A program made the translations under genes and the position numbers. Shown in pieces: positions 1 to 5,919 of a DNA stretch of 12,574 nt (positions within the stretch are counted from its first letter, which is position 1; each line of letters begins with the position of its first letter). Source of the stretch: Saprospiraceae bacterium (GTDB lineage: Bacteria; Bacteroidota; Bacteroidia; Chitinophagales; Saprospiraceae); contig JABDJE010000137.1 of the NCBI GenBank assembly GCA_013002625.1, forward strand, positions 1 to 12,574, in the 5' to 3' direction. The notes beneath the pieces are model-generated. The model was not told the origin of the DNA. It did no database searches and saw only the letters and a program-made list of their open reading frames with translations.

Positions 1-1
1 G

Positions 2-1246
2 CCCTATACAGTAAGTCATTCAGATAAAAACAAAGACAAGATATTTATTGATGGAAATGCTGCCACAGCCTTAGGCCTACTCTATGGCGGTGCAACTGTA
101 GCAGCTTGGTATCCCATTACACCATCCACTTCTGTTGCCAAAGCATTTACGGATTTTTCTAAAAAGTACAGAGTAGATCAGGAAACAGGCAAGATGAATG
201 TTGCAATTATACAGGCTGAAGATGAATTGGCCGCGATTGGAATGGTCATCGGAGCAGCATGGAATGGCGCGCGTGCATTTACCGCCACGAGTGGCGCAGG
301 TGTGTCTCTTATGAACGAGTTTATCGGGCTCGCGTATTTTGCGGAAATTCCAGTTGCACTCATAAACGTCCAACGAGGAGGACCCTCCACGGGAATGCCC
401 ACACGTACTCAGCAGGCGGATATAATGTCTTGTGCATATGCATCACATGGCGATACCAAACATGTATTGCTGTTCCCATCTACGCCCAAGGAGTGCTTTG
501 AAATGGCCGTCCAATGCCTCGACCTGGCTGAGCGCTTGCAAACACCTGTTATCCTGATGTCTGATCTGGACCTGGGCATGAATGAACATGTATCAGATGC
601 TTTTGAATGGGATCCTGATTACAATTATGACAGAGGTAAGGTGTACTCAGCAGAAGATCTTGAGCGAATTGAAACATTCGGCCGATACCTGGATGTTGAT
701 GGTGATGGAATTCCATACAGAACGTATCCAGGTACCCACCCCACCAAAGGGAGTTTCTTCACCCGCGGTACATCGCGTGATGAGTATGCTCGATATACCG
801 AGCAAGGTGATGCTTACGTTAGAAATGTAGATCGATTGACCAAAAAATGGGAAACTTCAAAGAAGCTTGTGCCTAAGCCAAAGACAAGGCGACATCCCAT
901 GGCCAAAGATTTTGCGATCATCTTTTTTGGAACGACTTATTATGCTGCTTTGGAGGCGATGGAGTTGTTAACAACAAATAGAATATATGCCAATGCAATG
1001 TGTATAAAGGCCTTCCCTTTTAACAAGGATGTTGAAGACTTTGTAAATGAGCATCAAAACATATTTGTAATTGAACAAAATAAAGATGGCCAATTGAAAC
1101 AAATGCTTGTCAATGAATTAGGGGTGCCGCCATCTAAATTTATTTCTATACTGAATTATGATGGTATGCCTATTACAGCTGATAAAATTTTCGAGACAAT
1201 AAATTCAAACATTAAAGAGAATCACCCAGAATTATTAAGCGTATGA
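2..1246 (+). CDS. korA: 2-oxoacid:ferredoxin oxidoreductase, alpha subunit (5'-partial)
   Basis: With KorB, this subunit carries out CoA-dependent oxidative decarboxylation of a 2-oxoacid, most likely 2-oxoglutarate to succinyl-CoA, passing electrons to ferredoxin in the cytoplasm. The reading frame is open from base 2, so the start lies upstream; 414 residues are visible. The first internal ATG (194) is not the real start, because conserved sequence precedes it, including the family motif YPITPST at fragment residues 37-43. Other landmarks are QAEDELAAIG (about 70-79), RGGPSTGMPTRTQQAD (125-140) and a DVDGDGIPYRTYPGTHP stretch (about 231-247) that I recall as typical of the 2-oxoglutarate-type alpha subunits. 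In Bacteroidota this chain is usually about 600 residues with a gamma domain fused at the N-terminus; that part would be off the window, so the fusion is inferred. The stop overlaps the korB start as ATGA, implying translational coupling. Substrate (2-oxoglutarate versus pyruvate or another oxoacid) is less certain than the family. Confidence 0.95.
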   Translation, partial: PYTVSHSDKNKDKIFIDGNAATALGLLYGGATVAAWYPITPSTSVAKAFTDFSKKYRVDQETGKMNVAIIQAEDELAAIGMVIGAAWNGARAFTATSGAGVSLMNEFIGLAYFAEIPVALINVQRGGPSTGMPTRTQQADIMSCAYASHGDTKHVLLFPSTPKECFEMAVQCLDLAERLQTPVILMSDLDLGMNEHVSDAFEWDPDYNYDRGKVYSAEDLERIETFGRYLDVDGDGIPYRTYPGTHPTKGSFFTRGTSRDEYARYTEQGDAYVRNVDRLTKKWETSKKLVPKPKTRRHPMAKDFAIIFFGTTYYAALEAMELLTTNRIYANAMCIKAFPFNKDVEDFVNEHQNIFVIEQNKDGQLKQMLVNELGVPPSKFISILNYDGMPITADKIFETINSNIKENHPELLSV

Positions 1247-2295
1247 GTTTTTTAAAACCCAATATAAGTCACCCCGATGCACCTGTGAATAAAGTCGGAT
1301 ATCGAAAAGTTGATTATACAGGTGCTATTTCTACCCTATGTGCAGGCTGTGGGCACGATTCAATCAGTGGATCCATAGTTCAGGCGTGTTTTGAATTGAA
1401 TATTGAACCGCATCAGCTTGCCAAATTATCTGGGATTGGTTGTTCTTCAAAAACACCCACTTATTTCCTAAGTAATTCCCATGGATTCAATTCGGTACAC
1501 GGTAGAATGCCATCTATATCGACAGGTGCAAACCTGGCTAACCGTGATTTGATTTATCTAGGGGTATCTGGTGATGGCGATACAGCATCCATCGGTATGG
1601 GCCAGTTTGTGCACGCCATTCGACGGAATTTGAATATGACTTATATCGTGATGAATAATGGTTGCTACGGTTTAACCAAGGGGCAGGATTCCGCAACAGC
1701 AGATTTTGGTTCAATCAGTAAAGCAGGTTCAAAGAATAATTATAACCCAATTGATTTGGCAGCAATGGCAATCCAACTCGACTGCAGTTTCGTTGCGAGA
1801 AGCTTCTCTGGAGACAAAGAACAATTGGTGCCTCTTATCAAAGCTGGAATGCGCCATAAAGGCATGGCGTTTATAGATGTGATTTCACCATGTGTTACAT
1901 TCAATAACAACAAGGGTTCAACTAAATCCTATGATTATACACGTGAGTTTATGGAACGCACAGCATTGGTTGATTATGTTGAAAACAAGGATCCGATCGA
2001 AATTTCTTATGCAGAGGGAGATCGCTTTGTGGTTGATTTGCATGATGGCAGCACGATACAATTGCGGAAACCTTTTTCGGATTGGCGTCCTACCGATAAG
2101 GTGGCCTCGCTGCAAAATCTGATGACATCTTCAAATAAAGGCGAAGTACTTACCGGTCTGTTGTATATCAACCCGGAAGCAGAGGACCTGCAGGAAAAAA
2201 TGAACTTATCAGAAGTATCTTTGAATAAGTTGGATCAGAGCACACTCTGTCCCGGGGCAGGAATCCTTGAGGAAATCAATGCCCAATATCGATAA
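1243..2295 (+). CDS. korB: 2-oxoacid:ferredoxin oxidoreductase, beta subunit
   Basis: This is the thiamine-diphosphate and [4Fe-4S] subunit that pairs with KorA. The 350-residue length is normal for the family. The TPP/Mg site is visible as GDGD at residues 110-113 followed by NN at 138-139. Four cysteines fit the ligands of the proximal 4Fe-4S cluster: C33 and C36 in LCAGCGH, C67 in GIGCSS, and C217 in ISPCVTFNN. No further ferredoxin-type cysteine clusters are present, so electrons must leave to a separate ferredoxin, which is not encoded in the window. The start ATG at 1243 overlaps the korA stop by 4 bases; the open frame, the overlap and the correct distance to the first cysteine motif support this start. 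Family assignment is firm; the 2-oxoglutarate specificity is inferred from overall resemblance and from the alpha subunit. Confidence 0.95.
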   Translation: MSFLKPNISHPDAPVNKVGYRKVDYTGAISTLCAGCGHDSISGSIVQACFELNIEPHQLAKLSGIGCSSKTPTYFLSNSHGFNSVHGRMPSISTGANLANRDLIYLGVSGDGDTASIGMGQFVHAIRRNLNMTYIVMNNGCYGLTKGQDSATADFGSISKAGSKNNYNPIDLAAMAIQLDCSFVARSFSGDKEQLVPLIKAGMRHKGMAFIDVISPCVTFNNNKGSTKSYDYTREFMERTALVDYVENKDPIEISYAEGDRFVVDLHDGSTIQLRKPFSDWRPTDKVASLQNLMTSSNKGEVLTGLLYINPEAEDLQEKMNLSEVSLNKLDQSTLCPGAGILEEINAQYR

Positions 2296-2347
2296 TCATA
2301 AGAAATTACATATATTGCATTTAACCTTAATATGAAAGCAAATTACA

Positions 2348-3466
2348 ATGCAGTTAGGAATACTAAAGGAAATTGATTCAGAGAAAAGAGTTGCATTTTT
2401 ACCAGAACATATCAATAACCTCACGCAGTTGGGATTCGATAAAATTTCAATTGAATCTGGAGCAGGGTCTGGCGTCAATGTATCCGACCAACAATATCAG
2501 GAAGCAGGAGCTACAATCAGTGACAGGTCTTCGATCTTGACAGGTTCTGACCTGGTGGTTGGCATCCACTTACCTGAATTGGCTTCACTTGGTCAAGATA
2601 TCGTATTAGTGACCCAGATGAATCCCTTATCTAATATCGAGACCATTAAAGAACTCAAATCGAAAGGCTCAACTGTATTTAGTATGGATATGGTGCCTAG
2701 AACAACAAAGGCTCAGGCTATGGATGTATTATCGTCGATGGCAACATCTGCAGGATACAAAGCAATTCTTTCTGCGGCCATGCAGTTGCCTAAATTCTTT
2801 CCAATGTTCATGACGGCTGCCGGAACTATTGCACCAGCAAAGGTTCTAATCCTTGGAGCTGGTGTTGCCGGGTTACAGGCGATTTCGACGGCTAGAAGAC
2901 TTGGTGCTGTGGTGGAGGCATTCGATGTAAGGGCTGCAGCCAAAGAAGAGGTGATGAGTCTAGGTGCAAAATTCGTAGAAGTTGAAGGTGCAAAAGACGA
3001 CACAAGCGCTGGCGGATATGCGGTTGAACAGACTGAAGCGTATAAAGCCAAACAGGCTGCTTTAATTCAGGAACATGCTAAGAAATCAGATGTTATCATT
3101 TGTACAGCTCAAATACCTGGCAGAAGAGCGCCATTGCTCGTTACAGAAGATACTGTAAAAAATATGAAGCCAGGAGCTGTCGTTGTTGACCTTGCTGCAT
3201 CTACAGGAGGCAACTGTGCATTTACGGAAGACGACAAAACAATCGTTGTCCATGGGGTTACAATAATTGGAGATTCCAATCTGGCATCTACGATTCCGTT
3301 TGATTCAAGTAAAATGTACGGGAAAAACCTGATAAACTTTTTTAAAGAGTTAGTCAACGAGGAAGGTGTGAATTTTGATTTTGAAAATGAAATCATAGAA
3401 CACACTTGTATAACATATAAAGGTGAAATAAAGAGCCCTAGAATAAAGAATATCATTAACCAATAG
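2348..3466 (+). CDS. pntAA: NAD(P) transhydrogenase subunit alpha part 1 (NAD-binding domain I)
   Basis: This is the soluble, cytoplasmic NAD(H)-binding component of proton-translocating transhydrogenase, which transfers hydride between NADH and NADP+. At 372 residues it is close to the separate domain I polypeptide of Rhodospirillum rubrum and lacks the membrane helices found at the end of E. coli PntA. Visible motifs are GILKE near the N-terminus, the RTTKAQAMDVLSSMA segment (118-132), the Rossmann loop GAGVAG (170-175) with D193 at the end of the second strand, the mobile loop GGYAVE (222-227, containing the conserved Tyr), and DLAASTGGNC (281-290). It follows korB after 52 bases, so it could belong to the same transcript or have its own promoter; I found no clear promoter. 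An ATG at 2332 is out of frame and was ignored. Confidence 0.97.
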   Translation: MQLGILKEIDSEKRVAFLPEHINNLTQLGFDKISIESGAGSGVNVSDQQYQEAGATISDRSSILTGSDLVVGIHLPELASLGQDIVLVTQMNPLSNIETIKELKSKGSTVFSMDMVPRTTKAQAMDVLSSMATSAGYKAILSAAMQLPKFFPMFMTAAGTIAPAKVLILGAGVAGLQAISTARRLGAVVEAFDVRAAAKEEVMSLGAKFVEVEGAKDDTSAGGYAVEQTEAYKAKQAALIQEHAKKSDVIICTAQIPGRRAPLLVTEDTVKNMKPGAVVVDLAASTGGNCAFTEDDKTIVVHGVTIIGDSNLASTIPFDSSKMYGKNLINFFKELVNEEGVNFDFENEIIEHTCITYKGEIKSPRIKNIINQ

Positions 3467-3476
3467 ATCCACAGAG

Positions 3477-3788
3477 ATGAACGAAATAATGCAATTGTTC
3501 CTGGAGAATCAGGAATTCATTTACGTGATTATATTATCGATCTTTTTAGGCATTGAAGTGATTTCAAATGTGCCTGCAATTTTGCACACGCCACTTATGT
3601 CGGGTGCCAATGCTATTCATGGAGTAGTAATAATCGGCGCCATCATCGTGATGGGCCACGCAGATCCATCAAATACTTTAGCCCTGGTATTGGGATTTAT
3701 TGCAGTTGTACTTGGAACACTGAATGTGGTCGGTGGCTTTGTTGTGACGAACAGAATGCTTGAAATGTTTAAAAAGAAAGAAAAGTAA
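3477..3788 (+). CDS. pntAB: NAD(P) transhydrogenase subunit alpha part 2 (membrane)
   Basis: This small membrane subunit corresponds to the C-terminal helices of E. coli PntA and, with PntB, forms the proton channel (domain II) in the inner membrane. The 103-residue product has three hydrophobic stretches, about 13-31, 46-60 and 66-93, and ends in a lysine-rich tail. The family hallmark LHTPLMSGANAIHG spans residues 36-49. H48 in this motif occupies the place where E. coli PntA has serine (NAISG, from memory) and is a candidate for the proton-channel histidine. The gene starts 10 bases after pntAA and ends 3 bases before pntB. A second in-frame ATG at 3489 is possible but would shorten an already short N-terminus, so 3477 is preferred. 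Confidence 0.95.
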   Translation: MNEIMQLFLENQEFIYVIILSIFLGIEVISNVPAILHTPLMSGANAIHGVVIIGAIIVMGHADPSNTLALVLGFIAVVLGTLNVVGGFVVTNRMLEMFKKKEK

Positions 3789-3791
3789 ACT

Positions 3792-5177
3792 ATGGAATTT
3801 GCACTGGAAATATCATATCTCGTGGCCTCTATCACTTTCATTTTAGGCCTTAAAATGCTCAGTAGTCCTGAGTCAGCCCGAAAAGGAAATTTAATAGCCG
3901 CCGCTGGTATGCTGATAGCTATAATTACTACAATTGCTTTCCATAAGGATGGAGAAGGACATGCTATCGGTAATCTTATCTGGATAATAGCAGCCATGGC
4001 AGTGGGTACTATTATTGGCTGGATAATGGCCGTTAAAGTCAAGATGACTGCCATGCCTCAAATGGTATCTTTCTTCAATGGAATGGGTGGTGCCTGCGCC
4101 GCGTTGATTGCTTTGGTTGAATACAATACACACCCAGTACATGAGATGGGCTTTTTAATCGTTGTTTGTCTCAGTTTAATCATAGGCTCTGTTTCTTTTA
4201 GTGGATCTATTATTGCCTATGGCAAACTTGAAGGCAAGATCAAAGACCTCTATGGCAATTTTATGCCAATAATAAATGGTATTATATTCCTTAGTGTCAT
4301 GGGACTTATGATATATGGATTGATCAATCCAAGCATGTTTGATAGTGGTCTATTATGGATAATTCTGGCTGCCTCGCTCCTTTATGGTGTTATGTTTGTT
4401 ATGCCAATCGGTGGTGCGGATATGCCAGTTGTGATCTCACTCCTAAACTCCTTCACAGGTGTCGCTGCAGCTTTTGGTGGATTTATGTATGATAATGCAG
4501 TTATGTTGACAGGTGGTATCCTTGTAGGATCGGCAGGTACCATTCTTACTATTCTTATGTGTAATGCCATGAACAGATCTTTGGCAAACGTGATAATTGG
4601 TTCGTTTGGTGGTGCCAGTGGTGCCAAGGCAGAAGGAGGTGATAAGGTCGTAAAAGAAATAAGTCTGTCTGACGCCGCGATATTATGTGCGTATGCAAAC
4701 AAGGTGTCCATAGTGCCAGGATATGGCTTAGCCGTAGCACAGGCCCAGCATGTGTGCAACGACTTTACAAAATTACTTGAAGATAAAGGCGTGGATGTTT
4801 CTTATGCGATTCATCCGGTTGCCGGTCGTATGCCTGGTCATATGAATGTATTATTGGCTGAAGCCGATGTATCCTATGACAAGCTTCTTGAATTGGAAGA
4901 TGCCAATGAAGGTATGACATCTACAGATGTAACAATTGTAGTCGGAGCCAACGATGTTGTCAATCCTGCAGCAGAAGACGATCCATCAAGTTCAATTTAC
5001 GGTATGCCAATTATTCAAGTACACAAATCCAAGAATATCATTATCATGAAGCGTAGTATGGGTAAAGGCTATGCGGGGATTGAAAACAATCTCTTCTTCG
5101 CTGATAAGACACGCATGCTATTCGGTGATGCAAAAGCCTCTTTAAGTGCCTTGGTAGGCGAGTTGAGAAGCTTGTAA
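3792..5177 (+). CDS. pntB: NAD(P) transhydrogenase subunit beta (membrane plus NADP-binding domain III)
   Basis: This completes the transhydrogenase: roughly residues 1-265 are membrane helices (about nine hydrophobic segments) and 280-461 form the cytoplasmic NADP(H)-binding domain III. The 461-residue length is essentially that of E. coli PntB. Domain III motifs are all present: VPGYGLAVAQAQH (308-320), GRMPGHMNVLLAEA (345-358), GANDVVNPAA (385-394), KRSMGKGYAGIEN (420-432 region) and MLFGDAK (442-448). In the membrane part, GGADMPVVISLLNSFTG (207-223) matches the conserved helix of the E. coli protein. In the MVSFFNGMGG segment (91-100), N96 sits where E. coli has the functionally important His91 (LHSFVG, from memory). 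The 3-base spacing from pntAB implies co-translation from one message. The expected reaction is proton-gradient-driven reduction of NADP+ by NADH. Confidence 0.97.
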   Translation: MEFALEISYLVASITFILGLKMLSSPESARKGNLIAAAGMLIAIITTIAFHKDGEGHAIGNLIWIIAAMAVGTIIGWIMAVKVKMTAMPQMVSFFNGMGGACAALIALVEYNTHPVHEMGFLIVVCLSLIIGSVSFSGSIIAYGKLEGKIKDLYGNFMPIINGIIFLSVMGLMIYGLINPSMFDSGLLWIILAASLLYGVMFVMPIGGADMPVVISLLNSFTGVAAAFGGFMYDNAVMLTGGILVGSAGTILTILMCNAMNRSLANVIIGSFGGASGAKAEGGDKVVKEISLSDAAILCAYANKVSIVPGYGLAVAQAQHVCNDFTKLLEDKGVDVSYAIHPVAGRMPGHMNVLLAEADVSYDKLLELEDANEGMTSTDVTIVVGANDVVNPAAEDDPSSSIYGMPIIQVHKSKNIIIMKRSMGKGYAGIENNLFFADKTRMLFGDAKASLSALVGELRSL

Positions 5178-5279
5178 ATGCGAAAAAAGTAAAACGATAA
5201 ACATAAAGTGAGAATCTAGTTTCAAGAAAACATTGTATATTCTGAGACTTGTAACCTGCTTCTTTAGCCTGACAAAATC

Positions 5280-5783
5280 ATGACAACAATATTTCAAACT
5301 TTTATATTGTTTTTACTTCTTTCCTGTCCTATTATAGCGCAAACTCAATTCACCTAATTGAAACCACATAAGTTTACAGATGGCACTAATATTGGAGCAT
5401 TGTATAAATTTAAACATGTGTTTCAGGCTAATGAAAGGGATGCAAGAAATTTCCGGAAATTCAACACAACAAGAATTACGCAATCCGTAATCAATTATAC
5501 CATAACTGCTGCTGATATTGTATTGCTGGCAGTGGTGGTATCCGAAAGTTGTGATGCATGCACATATGATTTTTCGGGGTACCATATTGCCGGAGCATTA
5601 ATTTTGGGAAGTGGCATCGTGTTGATTAATAATGTGGCAGCAGAATCAATTAAGTCAAGAAGAAAAAAGAAGCTTTTTGATCAATTTAGTGGAGAATTTA
5701 TTGATTTTAGTCACCGAGAATCCTATCCAAATCTCAATTTGGAAATTACACAAAATGGAATTGGATTGGTCGTTAGATTTTAG
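5280..5783 (+). pseudogene. Small exported or membrane protein of unknown function, interrupted by an in-frame stop after its signal peptide
   Basis: Reading from the ATG at 5280 gives a 25-residue peptide with a clear signal sequence (MTTIFQTFILFLLLSCPIIA, then QTQFT) and then TAA at 5355-5357. The same frame resumes at once with a TTG codon at 5358 and runs 141 more codons to TAG at 5781-5783. The body has two hydrophobic segments, about 67-83 and 96-113 counting from the 5280 start and the stop as one codon, a basic stretch SRRKKK after the second, and a C-terminal end TQNGIGLVVRF. That layout resembles small Bacteroidota proteins of unknown function with a signal peptide, two hydrophobic segments and a GLGLVLxF-like end (weak recognition, from memory). 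The simplest reading is one 167-codon gene with a nonsense mutation at codon 26. Alternatives are a sequencing error, or re-initiation at TTG 5358, whose product would lack a signal peptide. No function can be assigned. Confidence 0.6.
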
Positions 5784-5919
5784 TTTAAATCCAAGTCTCC
5801 TTGAAGCAGGCATATCTGGAAAGTACAAAACTCCAATAACCCCAAATTGACCAATAATCCTATCCTATTTGATCTTGACTTAAATGCAGTTCGATAGAGT
5901 CCTCTTCTTCTTTCTTCTC

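Noticed and set aside
692..712. Calcium-loop-like DVDGDG in KorA, reminiscent of an EF-hand or dockerin repeat.
   Set aside because: It is a single copy inside a stretch I recall as conserved in 2-oxoglutarate-type alpha subunits, without a flanking EF helix pair or second repeat.
2713..3051. Long open frame on the minus strand inside pntAA (similar ones lie inside pntB at 4382-4759 and 3617-4054).
   Set aside because: They lie opposite strongly conserved genes and show no recognisable motifs; they are antisense shadows.
5355..5357. Recoding of the stop as selenocysteine or pyrrolysine in the small exported protein gene.
   Set aside because: The codon is TAA, not TGA or TAG, and there is no evident downstream hairpin.
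5632..5850. Alternative plus-strand frame overlapping the end of the small exported protein gene, considered as a frameshifted extension.
   Set aside because: The main frame ends in a natural-looking C-terminus (NGIGLVVRF), and the alternative frame shows no family-like features.
5784..5919. Bidirectional terminator between the convergent genes, including the pyrimidine-rich run near 5899-5920.
   Set aside because: The only inverted repeat I could find (CAAAT...ATTTG around 5844-5872) is five base pairs with a long loop and no following T-run, and the pyrimidine run is not flanked by a stem.
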